The notes beneath the pieces were generated by a model. It was not told the DNA's origin. It saw only the letters and a list, made by a program, of their open reading frames with translations, and did not search any database. The translations under genes were made by a program, and so were the position numbers. 64,000 bases of DNA from Aeromonas eucrenophila (GTDB taxonomy: Bacteria; Pseudomonadota; Gammaproteobacteria; Enterobacterales; Aeromonadaceae): assembly GCF_000819865.1 (NCBI RefSeq), contig NZ_CDDF01000005.1:170924-234923 (forward strand), in the 5' to 3' direction. This document shows positions 1 through 8,002 of this stretch, piece by piece. Numbering within the stretch: position 1 is the stretch's first letter; each line of letters opens with the position of its first letter.

Positions 1-2
1 AA

Positions 3-36
3 AGTCATAAAAGTGTCACAGAAAGTTCTAATAATT
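3..36 (+). promoter_or_regulatory. Pho box and -10 region of phoB
   Basis: Two PhoB half-sites, AGTCATA (3-9) and TGTCACA (14-20), lie 11 bp apart with an AAAG spacer, as in the classical Pho box. An AT-rich TAATAA at 29-34 follows 8 nt later and can serve as the -10, so the box would replace the -35. The box lies about 50 bp before phoB and implies autoactivation of phoBR under phosphate limitation. Any further half-site upstream is cut off by the window edge. Confidence 0.8.
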
Positions 37-71
37 GGCGCACCCATCTTCACAGAGGAGAGAGAAGGGAT

Positions 72-761
72 ATGGCTAAGCGAATTCTGGTGGTCGAGGA
101 CGAGGCACCCATCCGCGAAATGCTCTGCTTCGTGCTGGAGCAAAAAGGATATGAAACGGTTGAAGCGGAAGACTATGCCGATGGACTGGCGAAGGTGCGC
201 GAGCCCTACCCCGAGCTCATCGTGCTGGACTGGATGATGCCAGGTGGCAGCGGCATCCAGTTCATCAAGCAGCTCAAGCAGGATGAGCTGACCCGCCAGA
301 TCCCGGTGGTGATGCTGACCGCCCGCGGTGAAGAGGAGGACAAGGTCCGTGGCCTGGAGGCGGGGGCCGATGACTACATCACCAAGCCGTTCTCTCCCAA
401 GGAGCTGACCGCCCGCCTGCACGCCGTGATGCGCCGGGTCTCCCCCACCTCGGTGGACGAGGTGATCGAGGTACAGGGGCTCAAGCTGGATCCGGTGTCC
501 CACCGCGTCAGCGCCGAGGACAAGGCGCTGGACATGGGGCCGACCGAGTTCAAGCTGCTGCACTTCTTCATGACCCACCCGGAGCGTGTCTACAGCCGTG
601 AGCAGTTGCTGAACAACGTCTGGGGCACCAATGTCTATGTGGAAGACAGAACCGTGGACGTGCACATCCGTCGCCTGCGCAAGGCCATCGAAGAGACGGG
701 GCACGACAAGTTGATCCAGACGGTGCGTGGAGCCGGATACCGCTTCTCAATCCGCCTCTAG
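72..761 (+). CDS. phoB: Phosphate regulon response regulator PhoB
   Basis: OmpR/PhoB-family transcription factor of 229 aa, the family's usual length. The receiver domain (about 1-120) shows the acidic pair D10/E11, phosphoacceptor D53 in the motif [10 protein letters not shown], and the DDYITKPF segment with the conserved lysine. The C-terminal winged helix (about 130-228) contains the [14 protein letters not shown] recognition-helix region. The ATG is preceded by an AGGAGAGAGAAGG purine tract. It is followed 8 nt later by its kinase gene phoR and preceded by its own Pho box, so it activates phosphate-scavenging genes including pstS downstream. Confidence 0.97.
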   Translation: MAKRILVVEDEAPIREMLCFVLEQKGYETVEAEDYADGLAKVREPYPELIVLDWMMPGGSGIQFIKQLKQDELTRQIPVVMLTARGEEEDKVRGLEAGADDYITKPFSPKELTARLHAVMRRVSPTSVDEVIEVQGLKLDPVSHRVSAEDKALDMGPTEFKLLHFFMTHPERVYSREQLLNNVWGTNVYVEDRTVDVHIRRLRKAIEETGHDKLIQTVRGAGYRFSIRL

Positions 762-769
762 GGGACGAT

Positions 770-2065
770 ATGTTGCAACCTTACGCCTGGCGGCGACAGT
801 TGTGGCGAATGGCGTTCTTCTACGCCCCCTTCGTCCTGGTCGGCTGGCTGGTCGATCACCTTGCCCTCTGCCTGCTGGTGGCAACGCTGCTGCACCTGGG
901 CTGGCACTACCGCTTCCAGAAGCGGCTGTCGGACTGGCTGTGGCACGATCGCAGCCTGGTGCCTCCCAATGGCAGCGGCAGCTGGGAATACATCTTCAAC
1001 GGTATCTACAAGCTGCAACAGCGCCACCGGGCCCGTCGCCGCGAGCTGGCGGGCCTCATCCGCCGCTTTCGGGAGGGGGCCGAGGCCCTGCCCGATGCGG
1101 CCGTGGTGTTTCGCACCGATGGCAGCATCCTTTGGTGCAACCGGCTGGCGGAGCAACTGCTCGGCTTTCGCTGGCCGGAGGATGCCGGTCAGCACATCGG
1201 CAACCTCATCCGCCATCCCGCCTTCGTCGCCTACCTGAACAAGGGGCTCTATGACGAGCCCTTCGAGATGAGCTCCCCCATCAACGAGGAGAAGTTTCTC
1301 GAGTTTCGGATCATGCCCTATGCCGAGGATCAGGCGATGCTGGTGGTGCGGGACGTGACCCGGCTGCGCAGTCTGGAGAAGACCCGCAAGCACTTCGTCT
1401 CCAACGTCTCCCACGAGTTGCGCACCCCGCTCACCGTGCTCAAGGGCTATCTGGAGATGACCGAGGAGCCGCCGCCGCCCGCCATGTGGGCCAAGGCGCA
1501 CAGGGTGATGATGGAGCAGACCATCCGCATGGATAATCTGGTCAATCAGCTGCTCACCCTGTCGCGCATCGAGGCGGCGCCCTCGGTGGATCTCTCCCAT
1601 CTGGTGGACATGCCCGCCATGCTGGGGCTGCTTGAGCAGGAGGCGCGGGCACTGTCGGGAGAGAGCGCGCATCAGTTTGAGTTCAAGGTGCAGTCCAACC
1701 TGTTCGTGCGCGGCGACCGGGATCAACTGCGCAGCGCCGTCTCCAACCTGGTCTACAACGCCATTCATTACACCCCGGCGGGTCGCAAGATCAGCGTGGA
1801 GTGGCGCAAGCAGGGGGCCATGGCGCTGTTCCTGGTGCAGGACGAGGGGGAGGGGATAGCCCCCGAACATCTGACGCGGCTCACCGAGCGCTTCTATCGG
1901 GTCGACAAGGCGCGCTCTCGCCACACCGGCGGCTCCGGGCTCGGCCTTGCCATCGTCAAGCACGCCCTCAGTCATCACGATGCCCAGCTCGAGATTGAGA
2001 GCCGGGTCGGTGTCGGCAGCCGTTTCAGCTTCCTCATCCCCGGTCGCATGGTGGTGGTTAAATAA
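770..2065 (+). CDS. phoR: Phosphate regulon sensor histidine kinase PhoR
   Basis: 431 aa, equal to the enteric homologue. Two closely spaced N-terminal hydrophobic stretches (about 12-50) lack a real periplasmic domain, typical of PhoR, which senses through PstSCAB-PhoU. A PAS domain (about 95-200) is followed by the H-box VSNVSHELRTPLTVL, the N-box (NLVYNAIHYTP), and the GEGIAPEH and GSGLGLAIV nucleotide-binding boxes. It phosphorylates and dephosphorylates PhoB at the inner membrane. Co-transcribed with phoB (8-nt gap); a strong hairpin terminator follows the stop. Confidence 0.96.
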   Translation: MLQPYAWRRQLWRMAFFYAPFVLVGWLVDHLALCLLVATLLHLGWHYRFQKRLSDWLWHDRSLVPPNGSGSWEYIFNGIYKLQQRHRARRRELAGLIRRFREGAEALPDAAVVFRTDGSILWCNRLAEQLLGFRWPEDAGQHIGNLIRHPAFVAYLNKGLYDEPFEMSSPINEEKFLEFRIMPYAEDQAMLVVRDVTRLRSLEKTRKHFVSNVSHELRTPLTVLKGYLEMTEEPPPPAMWAKAHRVMMEQTIRMDNLVNQLLTLSRIEAAPSVDLSHLVDMPAMLGLLEQEARALSGESAHQFEFKVQSNLFVRGDRDQLRSAVSNLVYNAIHYTPAGRKISVEWRKQGAMALFLVQDEGEGIAPEHLTRLTERFYRVDKARSRHTGGSGLGLAIVKHALSHHDAQLEIESRVGVGSRFSFLIPGRMVVVK

Positions 2066-2097
2066 CCATTTGAGTCAATTGGTTAGTATCAATATCA

Positions 2098-2120
2098 GGG
2101 CCGCTCACGCGGCCCTTTTT
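2098..2120 (+). terminator. Rho-independent terminator of phoBR
   Basis: Perfect 7-bp stem GGGCCGC/GCGGCCC with a TCAC loop followed by five T residues, 32 nt after the phoR stop. It separates phoBR transcription from the independently promoted pstS. Confidence 0.9.
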
Positions 2121-2143
2121 GCATTTGTCATAATCCTGCGTCA

Positions 2144-2198
2144 TGTCATTAAAGTGTCACATTAAATCCATAAATTTGTCACTGCCAGGTCAGATACT
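2144..2198 (+). promoter_or_regulatory. Pho boxes and -10 of pstS
   Basis: Half-sites TGTCATT (2144-2150) and TGTCACA (2155-2161) are 11 bp apart. A third, TGTCACT (2177-2183), lies exactly 22 bp further, so all three fall on the same face of the helix. GATACT at 2193-2198, 9 nt after the last half-site, is a plausible -10. A further TGTCATA at 2126 is out of this phase. This is a strong PhoB-activated promoter for pstS, giving a leader of about 150 nt that contains the relic open frame at 2252. Confidence 0.8.
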
Positions 2199-2251
2199 GG
2201 CGCCGTCTTAAGAACGGACCTTCTGGCACTCTGGAGACGAGAGGGTACGGA

Positions 2252-2308
2252 ATGAAACTTAACAATCTGACTGATGCAGTCGGGTTGACCACAGCAAGAC
2301 AGTGTTAA
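2252..2308 (+). pseudogene. Relic duplicate of the pstS 5' end (18-codon open frame)
   Basis: An ATG-to-TAA frame encodes MKLNNLTDAVGLTTARQC, which aligns with the PstS start [18 protein letters not shown]. By eye the 54-nt coding part matches pstS at 41 of 54 positions. Similarity extends upstream, where both copies carry CCTTCTG followed by ACT, TGGAGA and GA-rich sequence. The copies are 105 nt apart. The frame stops inside the signal peptide, so it cannot make a transporter. It lies in the pstS leader with its own purine-rich ribosome-binding stretch, so it could be translated as an upstream peptide. Confidence 0.75.
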
Positions 2309-2356
2309 TCGGCGCCATGTATTGGCAATAGCCTTCTGTAACTTTGGAGAGATTGG

Positions 2357-3331
2357 ATGAAACTCAACAAACTGGCTGGTGTAATCGGATTTACCGCAGC
2401 AACCCTGTTTTCCGTCAGCGCGCTGGCTGCCGGTGTGGATAAAGACCTGCCGGATTACACTCCGACCAGCGGCATCTCGGGCAACCTGTCCTCTGTCGGC
2501 TCGGACACTCTGGCCAACATGATGACCCTGTGGGCCGAAGAATTTAAGCGCATGTACCCCAACGTCAACGTGCAGATCCAGGCCGCCGGCTCTTCTACCG
2601 CCCCGACCGCGCTGACCGAAGGTGTCGCCCAGTTTGGCCCCATGAGCCGCGCCATGAAGGCCGGTGAAGAAGAGGCGTTCGAGAAGCGCTACGGCTACAA
2701 GCCGACCGCCATCCGCGTCGCGGTCGATGCCCTGGCCGTATTCGTCAACAAGGACAACCCCATCAAGGGGCTGACCATGCCGCAGATCGATGCCATCTTC
2801 TCCAGCACCCTCAAGTGCGGCGAAGCCAAGGCCGCCACCAAGTGGTCTGATCTGGGTCTGGATGGCAGCTGGTCCGCCAAGGATCTGCAGCTGTTCGGCC
2901 GCAACTCGGTATCCGGCACCTACGGTTACTTCAAGGAGCACGCCCTGTGTAACGGCGACTTCAAGAGCGGCGTGAACGAGCAGCCGGGTTCGGCTTCCGT
3001 GGTGCAGTCCGTCTCCTCCTCCCTGAACGGCATCGGTTATTCCGGTATCGGTTATGTCACCTCCGGGGTACGCGCCGTACCGCTCTCCAAGGATGGCAAG
3101 ACCTTCATCGAGGCCACCTCGGACAACGCCATCACCGGCAAGTACCCGCTGTCGCGCTTCCTGTACGTTTACGTGAACAAGCACCCGAACAAGCCGCTCT
3201 CCCCGATGGAGCAAGAGTTTGTGAAGATGATCCTGTCCAAGGCCGGTCAGAACATAGTGGCGAAGGACGGTTATGTACCCGTCCCGGCCAAGGTGGTCCA
3301 GGCCGACCTGAAGAAGCTGGGCGTAATGTAA
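2357..3331 (+). CDS. pstS: Periplasmic phosphate-binding protein, PstS family
   Basis: 324 aa. A signal peptide ending SALAA (about residue 25) is followed by a type-II periplasmic binding protein fold of the PstS family, with the GSDTLANMM and GSSTAPTAL phosphate-loop segments and [12 protein letters not shown]. It captures inorganic phosphate for the PstCAB importer and is part of the signal to PhoR. The start is set by GGAGA 8 nt upstream. The gene has its own Pho-box promoter and terminator; pstCAB is not adjacent, as M48 peptidase and GNAT genes follow instead. It is unusual in having a decayed copy of its own 5' end just upstream. Confidence 0.92.
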   Translation: MKLNKLAGVIGFTAATLFSVSALAAGVDKDLPDYTPTSGISGNLSSVGSDTLANMMTLWAEEFKRMYPNVNVQIQAAGSSTAPTALTEGVAQFGPMSRAMKAGEEEAFEKRYGYKPTAIRVAVDALAVFVNKDNPIKGLTMPQIDAIFSSTLKCGEAKAATKWSDLGLDGSWSAKDLQLFGRNSVSGTYGYFKEHALCNGDFKSGVNEQPGSASVVQSVSSSLNGIGYSGIGYVTSGVRAVPLSKDGKTFIEATSDNAITGKYPLSRFLYVYVNKHPNKPLSPMEQEFVKMILSKAGQNIVAKDGYVPVPAKVVQADLKKLGVM

Positions 3332-3354
3332 TCCACCCTCTTCCCATGACAGAC

Positions 3355-3381
3355 AAACGAGCCCCATGTGGGCTCGTTTTT
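3355..3381 (+). terminator. Rho-independent terminator of pstS
   Basis: Stem CGAGCCC/GGGCTCG with loop CATGT, extended by A/T pairs and followed by a T tract, starting 24 nt after the pstS stop. Confidence 0.88.
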
Positions 3382-3487
3382 ATTGGTGTTTCGGGACCTT
3401 TTTGGTCGCAAGGCATGGCAGCCTGCTTGCGCCGGAGGGCGGCATTTCCGAGAATAGGGCAATCACCTCATGGTAAAGGATCCCTTC

Positions 3488-4300
3488 ATGCGTGCCTCTT
3501 CTTCCCTGTCCAAATTAGGCCTGGCTGCCCTGTGCAGCGCCTTGCTGGCCGGTTGTGCCCAGTCTCCGACCGGCCGCAACCAGATGCTGCTCTTCTCTCC
3601 CCAGCAGATGAACCAGCTGGGGGCCGACTCCTTCGAACAGATGAAGAAGCAGGAGAAGGTGAGCAAGGATGCCAAGATGAATGCCTACGTCTCTTGCGTG
3701 GCCAAGGCGGTCACCGCCCAGGTGCCGGCGAGCTACGGCATCACCAGTTGGGAGGTGGTGGTGTTCGACTCCAAGGAGGTGAACGCCTTCGCCCTGCCCG
3801 GCGGCAAGATCGGGGTCTACAGCGGCTTGCTCAAGGTCGCCAAGAATCAGGATCAGCTCGCCACCGTCATCGGCCACGAGCTGACCCACGTGCTGGCCCA
3901 GCACTCCAACGAGCGGCTCTCGCGCGATCAGCTGACCGGCATCGGGCTGGCGGTGGCCGATGCCGCCATCGGCAGCAGCCAGGGGGGCGGTGCCACCATG
4001 GCCGCGCTCGGCCTCGGGGTGCAGGTCGGCATTACGCTGCCCTATGGTCGTGAGCAGGAGAGCGAGGCGGACCGGCTCGGGCTGGCGCTGATGGCCCGTG
4101 CGGGCTTCGATCCGGCGCAAGCCGTTCCCCTGTGGCAGAACATGAGTGCCGCCTCCGGTGGCAAGGCACCGCCCCAACTGCTCTCCACCCACCCGAGTGA
4201 CGCGAGCCGCATCGCGGAGCTGCAGGCCCAGCAGGCCGAGGTGCAACCCCTGTATCAGCAGGCACGTGCCGCGGGGTTGGCGCCTCAGTGCAAGGCGTAA
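3488..4300 (+). CDS. M48 family zinc metalloprotease lipoprotein
   Basis: 270 aa from the ATG at 3488, chosen because AAAGGA lies 7 nt upstream; an in-frame ATG at 3470 has no clear ribosome site. The N-terminus is a lipoprotein signal with lipobox LLAGC (Cys about residue 22). The peptidase_M48 core shows the zinc motif HELTHVLAQH and the downstream EQESEADRLGL segment carrying the third ligand. The family (LoiP/YcaL-like) degrades misfolded envelope proteins from the periplasmic face of a membrane. The last 13 nt overlap the next gene, suggesting translational coupling. Confidence 0.88.
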   Translation: MRASSSLSKLGLAALCSALLAGCAQSPTGRNQMLLFSPQQMNQLGADSFEQMKKQEKVSKDAKMNAYVSCVAKAVTAQVPASYGITSWEVVVFDSKEVNAFALPGGKIGVYSGLLKVAKNQDQLATVIGHELTHVLAQHSNERLSRDQLTGIGLAVADAAIGSSQGGGATMAALGLGVQVGITLPYGREQESEADRLGLALMARAGFDPAQAVPLWQNMSAASGGKAPPQLLSTHPSDASRIAELQAQQAEVQPLYQQARAAGLAPQCKA

Positions 4301-4794
4301 GCCTGCGGCTGGCCCGTCCCGCCGATGCCGCCGCCATGACGGTGATGCAGCGGGCCAGCTGGCTGGCGGTCTATGGTGATCTGCTCGGTGAAGATCTGCT
4401 GACTCAGCTGGCGGTCACCGATCACCTGCAGATCTGGCATCGCCGGCTCACTGGATCTGGCCCCGCGCCCATGTTGCTCTGCCTGGATGAGGTCATCATA
4501 GGCCTGCTCTACTGGCAGCCGACGCAGGAGGGGGCACTGATGACCGCGCGCATCCAAGCCCTCTATCTGCATCCCGGCCATTGGCGCCAGGGCCATGGCA
4601 AGCGGTTGTGGCAGGCGGTGGCGATGCAGATGCGCCGGGTGGGCTGTGAATGCGTCAGATTGTGGCTGCAGGATGGCAACCGGATCGGCGAGGGATTTTA
4701 CCTGCGCCGTGGCTTCGTGTTCGATGGCCAGGAGCGCACCCTGCAGAGCCTCGGGCAACCCTGTCTGCAGCGGCAAATGTTCCGTTTGCTTTGA
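4288..4794 (+). CDS. GNAT family N-acetyltransferase
   Basis: 168 aa with a GTG start inside the end of the M48 gene (13-nt overlap). The GNAT fold is seen in ARIQALYLHPGHWRQGHGKRLW, where R/Q-x-x-G-x-G/K is the acetyl-CoA pyrophosphate loop, and in the late GFYLRRGFVFDGQE strand-helix. The acceptor cannot be told; such enzymes acetylate small amines or protein N-termini. The overlap with the protease gene implies one transcript, but a functional link is not established. Confidence 0.8.
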   Translation: MQGVSLRLARPADAAAMTVMQRASWLAVYGDLLGEDLLTQLAVTDHLQIWHRRLTGSGPAPMLLCLDEVIIGLLYWQPTQEGALMTARIQALYLHPGHWRQGHGKRLWQAVAMQMRRVGCECVRLWLQDGNRIGEGFYLRRGFVFDGQERTLQSLGQPCLQRQMFRLL

Positions 4795-4904
4795 GCTGGC
4801 TCTCATTTTTCCCCCATGGTGACTTTATTTTTGTCACGAATTAATACAATGTGCCCCTTCTGGACAGACTGAGGTGGACAGGTTCACCGGCAAGGGAGTG
4901 TGGC

Positions 4905-5807
4905 ATGTATTACGGCTTTGATATTGGTGGCACCAAGATTGCGTTTGCGGTGTATGACGGCGCCCTGAACCTCTGTCACGAGGAGCGGATGAGCACCCCG
5001 GGTGATGATTACTCGGGGTTGCAGCAACTCATTCACAGCCGGGTTCTGGAGGCTGACGCCCGTTTTGGCTCCCGAGGGGCGGTCGGTATCGGCTTTCCCG
5101 GCATTCTCAATCGCCAGGATCGCAGCATAGTTGCGGCGAACCTGCCCGCCATCCACGGTCGTCATCTGGGAGCCGATCTGGCCGAACTGCTCGGCCGCCC
5201 CGTCAGCGTCGACAACGATGCGAACTGCTTCCTCTGGTCCGAGGTGCATCAGGGGGCGGCGGCCGGCGCCGAGAGCGCACTGGGGATGACCATAGGCACC
5301 GGCATAGGTGGCGCCGTCTATCTGGCGGGCAAGCTCATCCAGGGGCGCAACTGGCTGGCGGGTGAGATAGGCCACTACCCGCTGCCGGCCACCATCCTGA
5401 TGAAGTACCCCGAGCTGCCCCGCCCCCGTTGTGGTTGTGGTCGCCTGGTCTGTTTCGAAACATATGCCTCGGGCACCGGCCTGGAGCGGCTCTATCTGCA
5501 TTTCCACGGCGAGCGCGCCAGCGGCCACCAGATAGTCGCCCGCGTTGAGGCCGGTGAGGCGAGTGCCCTGGCCACCCTCGATTGCTGGCTGGAGATCCTG
5601 GCCGCCGGGCTCGCCACCGCCATCTCGGTGATCGATCCCGAGGTGGTGGTGCTGGGCGGGGGGCTAAGCGGCCTGCCTGTGTTATACGAAGAGCTGCCCC
5701 GGCGTCTGCCCGGCCACCTGCTGCCAGGGGTCGCCCTGCCTGCCGTTCGTCAGGCCCGTTTCGGCGGTGCCGGTGGCGTGCGCGGCGCGGCCCTGCTCAA
5801 TTTATGA
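4905..5807 (+). CDS. nagK: N-acetylglucosamine kinase (ROK family)
   Basis: 300 aa from the ATG at 4905, preceded by AAGGGAG; an upstream in-frame start at 4851 would add an 18-residue tail that the family lacks. It begins MYYGFDIGGTKIAF, the ATP phosphate loop of ROK kinases, has the sugar-binding DNDANCF segment, TIGTGIGG, and the CGCG-x3-C zinc motif. It closely resembles enteric NagK along its length. It phosphorylates N-acetylglucosamine recovered from peptidoglycan or chitin to GlcNAc-6-phosphate in the cytosol. cutC follows after 41 nt, with a hairpin between. Confidence 0.9.
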   Translation: MYYGFDIGGTKIAFAVYDGALNLCHEERMSTPGDDYSGLQQLIHSRVLEADARFGSRGAVGIGFPGILNRQDRSIVAANLPAIHGRHLGADLAELLGRPVSVDNDANCFLWSEVHQGAAAGAESALGMTIGTGIGGAVYLAGKLIQGRNWLAGEIGHYPLPATILMKYPELPRPRCGCGRLVCFETYASGTGLERLYLHFHGERASGHQIVARVEAGEASALATLDCWLEILAAGLATAISVIDPEVVVLGGGLSGLPVLYEELPRRLPGHLLPGVALPAVRQARFGGAGGVRGAALLNL

Positions 5808-5830
5808 GATCAGACACAGGGTCTGATCTC
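5806..5830. repeat. Perfect 10-bp inverted repeat between nagK and cutC
   Basis: GAGATCAGAC (5806-5815) and GTCTGATCTC (5821-5830) are perfect complements around a 5-nt loop. The stem begins within the nagK stop codon and ends 18 nt before the cutC ATG. No T tract follows, so it is not a standard terminator; it could be an mRNA-stabilising or attenuating hairpin or an operator. Confidence 0.7.
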
Positions 5831-5848
5831 CCCGGATAAGGAGTCATC

Positions 5849-6574
5849 ATGACCCGTCTTGAAATCTGTATCGACAACCTGGAATCCCTGTTTACCGCCC
5901 AACAAGCCGGCGCGGATCGCATCGAGCTCTGCTCTGCGCTGGGACTCGGCGGCCTCACTCCTTCCTATGGCTTCATGCAGCAGGTGGCGCGCCACGCGAC
6001 CATTCCGGTCTACGCCATGATCCGCCCCCGCGCCGGGGATTTCTGTTTCAGTGCTGCCGAGTTTGAACTCATGCTGCTGGATATCGCCGCCGCCCGCGCC
6101 GCCGGCCTGCAAGGGGTGGTGATAGGCCTGCTGGACGAGACCGGCCGGGTCCCCGCCGGGCAGCTCCGGCAGCTGGTGGAGGCGGCCGGCCCCCTCGGTG
6201 TCACCTTCCATCGCGCCATCGATCTCAGCTCGGACTGGCGCGCGGATCTGGAGACCATAGTGGCGGCCGGTTGTGAGCGGATCCTGAGTTCCGGTCATGC
6301 CCCCACCGCCCTGGCGGGGCTGGAGACCCTGCAAGCCATGCAGCAGACCCTGGCGGGCCGGGCCAGCCTGATTCCGGGGGCCGGCGTCAATGCCGACAAC
6401 GTGCGCACCATCCTCGAGTTCACCGGGGTGAGCGAGGTGCACATGTCCGGCATGGGCTGGCGCGGCGGCATGGTGCCCCATGGTGTCAACATGGGCACCT
6501 CGGACGATGGCCGGGTCAATATCACCGACGGCACCAAGGTGGCCGCGGTGCGGGCCCTGCTGGATCGCGCCTGA
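5849..6574 (+). CDS. cutC: CutC family protein
   Basis: 241 aa TIM-barrel protein of the CutC family (PF03932). Family hallmarks are the N-terminal EICIDNLESL and AGADRIELCSALGLGGLTPS segments, IRPRAGDFCFS, TFHRAIDL and the GAGVNADN strand. CutC was named for copper tolerance in E. coli, but its biochemical activity is unsettled. GGAG at the ribosome site precedes the ATG. The last 90 nt (from 6485) are the first unit of a tandem array that continues well past the stop codon. Confidence 0.9.
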   Translation: MTRLEICIDNLESLFTAQQAGADRIELCSALGLGGLTPSYGFMQQVARHATIPVYAMIRPRAGDFCFSAAEFELMLLDIAAARAAGLQGVVIGLLDETGRVPAGQLRQLVEAAGPLGVTFHRAIDLSSDWRADLETIVAAGCERILSSGHAPTALAGLETLQAMQQTLAGRASLIPGAGVNADNVRTILEFTGVSEVHMSGMGWRGGMVPHGVNMGTSDDGRVNITDGTKVAAVRALLDRA

Positions 6575-7006
6575 TAAGGCATTGGCGTGGTGGCATTGTG
6601 TCTCTCCTTGTCACGGCGTCAACATGGGCACCTCGGACGATGGCCGAGCCAATATCACCGACGACACCAAGGTGGCGGCGGTGCGGGCCCTGCTGGATCG
6701 CGCCTGATAAGGCATTGGCGTGGTGGCATGGTGTCTCTCCTTGTCACGGCGTCAACATGGGCACCTCGGACGATGGCCGGGTCAATATCACCGACGGCAC
6801 CAAGGTGGCCGCGGTGCGGGCCCTGCTGGATCGCCCCTGATATTGGCGTGGTGGCATGGTGTCTCTCCTTGTCACGGCGTCAACATGGGCACCTCGGACG
6901 ATGGCCGGGTCAATATCACCGATGGCGCCAAGGTGGCCGCGGTGCGGGCCCTGCTGGATCGTGCCTGATAAGACATTGGTGCGGCGGCGATGCCCTGTTT
7001 CCCTGT
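6485..7006 (+). repeat. Tandem array of the cutC 3' end (four units)
   Basis: Units begin at 6485, 6618, 6751 and 6879, each starting GTCAACATGGGCACCTCGGA, with periods 133, 133 and 128 nt. Unit 1 is the real end of cutC plus its stop and a 40-nt spacer. Units 2-4 repeat the last 30 codons, the TGATAAGG stop region and the spacer with few substitutions. A 5-nt loss in the spacer shortens unit 3. Unit 4 decays in its spacer and merges into a palindromic insert and a fifth broken unit. Repeat copies stay open but have no start of their own beyond an internal ATG. Confidence 0.93.
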
Positions 7007-7049
7007 CCCCCTTCTCCCCTTGCGGGAGAAGGGCCGGGGATGAGGGGGC
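7007..7049. repeat. REP-like palindromic insert
   Basis: A perfect 10-bp inverted repeat CCCTTCTCCC (7009-7018) / GGGAGAAGGG (7024-7033) with a 5-nt loop is followed by CCGGGGATGAGGGGG. This resembles the CCCTCTCCC-type dispersed palindromes of proteobacteria. It occupies exactly the place where the first third of a fifth cutC repeat unit should be. A shorter relative, CTCTCCC...GGGAGAG, is at 45077-45097. Confidence 0.75.
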
Positions 7050-7100
7050 ATATCACCGGCGCCAAGCTGGCGGCGGTGTGAGCCTGGCTGGACAGCACTG
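7050..7100 (+). repeat. Decayed fifth cutC repeat unit
   Basis: ATATCACCGG followed by CGCCAAG, CTGGCGGCGGTG and CTGGCTGGACAG follows the order of the array core (ATATCACCGA, GGCGCCAAG, GTGGCCGCGGTG, CTGCTGGATCG) with a 3-nt gap and substitutions. The first part of the unit is missing and replaced by the palindromic insert. Confidence 0.65.
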
Positions 7101-7263
7101 CAAGCAGATCGCCGTCGATGGACGGCGATCACGCCTGACTTGTGTGAACTCTCTCCCATGAGCGGGGAAATCAGGGCGCCCGCCCGCAGCACCTCGGGAA
7201 AAAGTCTGATATCATCCCGTCTCTTTTTAATGCCTCATTACTTGGATCTGGAGCTAACTCTCA

Positions 7264-7875
7264 ATGTCCCAATACGACTCTATCGAACAGAAGGCCAGCT
7301 ATGGCATCGGCCGCAACATGGGTGATCAGCTGGCGCAGCAAGCCTTCGCCGGTCTGGATATCCCGGCTCTGCAACAAGGCCTGGCAGATGCCCTGAATGG
7401 TCTGGAGTTCGCGGTCAGCCGTGACGATATCAACGATGCCTTCCAGGTCATCACCGCCCGCATGCAGGAAGAGCAGGAAACTGTTGCCAAGGCCGCTGCC
7501 GCCGATGGTGAAGCCTTCCTGGCCGACAATGCCAAGCGTGCCGACGTGAAAGTGACCGACACCGGTCTGCAATACGAAGTCATGGTCGAAGGCGATGGCG
7601 CCGTGCCGGTGGCCGGTCAGTCCGTGCGCGTGCACTACCACGGTACCTTCACCCACGGTGGTGTGTTCGATAGCTCCGTCGCCCGTGGCGAGCCGGCCGA
7701 ATTCCCGGTGACCGGCGTCATCGCCGGTTGGGTTGAAGCGCTGCAGATGATGCCGGTTGGCTCCAAGTGGAAGCTCTACATCCCCCACGATCTGGCCTAC
7801 GGTGCCCGTGGTGCCGGCTCCATCCCGCCGTACTCCGCGCTGGTCTTCGAAGTGGAGCTGCTGGACATCCTGTGA
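7264..7875 (+). CDS. fklB: FKBP-type peptidyl-prolyl isomerase (FKBP22)
   Basis: 203 aa, close to E. coli FklB (206). An N-terminal dimerisation domain (1-70, opening with YDSIEQKASYGIGRNMGDQL) and a long helix (about 60-100) lead into the C-terminal FKBP domain with VRVHYHGTF, FDSSVARGEPAEFPV, GWVEALQMMPVGSKW, IPHDLAYG and VFEVELLDIL. It speeds proline cis-trans isomerisation in protein folding. There is no signal peptide, so it is cytosolic. Transcription probably starts in the 160 nt between the cutC array and this ATG; a clear terminator follows. Confidence 0.95.
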   Translation: MSQYDSIEQKASYGIGRNMGDQLAQQAFAGLDIPALQQGLADALNGLEFAVSRDDINDAFQVITARMQEEQETVAKAAAADGEAFLADNAKRADVKVTDTGLQYEVMVEGDGAVPVAGQSVRVHYHGTFTHGGVFDSSVARGEPAEFPVTGVIAGWVEALQMMPVGSKWKLYIPHDLAYGARGAGSIPPYSALVFEVELLDIL

Positions 7876-7896
7876 TCCGGCTGGCTTGACCACGAA

Positions 7897-7928
7897 AAAA
7901 CGGCGACCCTCGGGTCGCCGTTTGTTTT
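7897..7928 (+). terminator. Rho-independent terminator of fklB
   Basis: Stem CGGCGACC/GGTCGCCG around a CTCG loop, flanked by A and T runs (TTTGTTTTT), starting about 22 nt after the stop. Confidence 0.9.
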
Positions 7929-8002
7929 TGGCCGACTTGGGCGAGCAATGGGCAGATGAAGGGGTTTTGGATATAGTCAGGTCAGCTCCCGGGAGAGAGA
8001 CC

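Noticed and set aside
6485-6980. CRISPR array
   Set aside because: Repeats are about 130 nt with no unique spacers between them and are copies of the adjacent gene end.
6587-7161. Small overlapping open frames in the cutC repeat array as separate genes
   Set aside because: They are readings of the duplicated cutC tail in several frames, without ribosome sites or domains.
7757-8002. Extended N-terminus for the ABC-2 ATPase
   Set aside because: It would overlap fklB and its terminator; the ATG at 8003 has a good ribosome site and matches family length.
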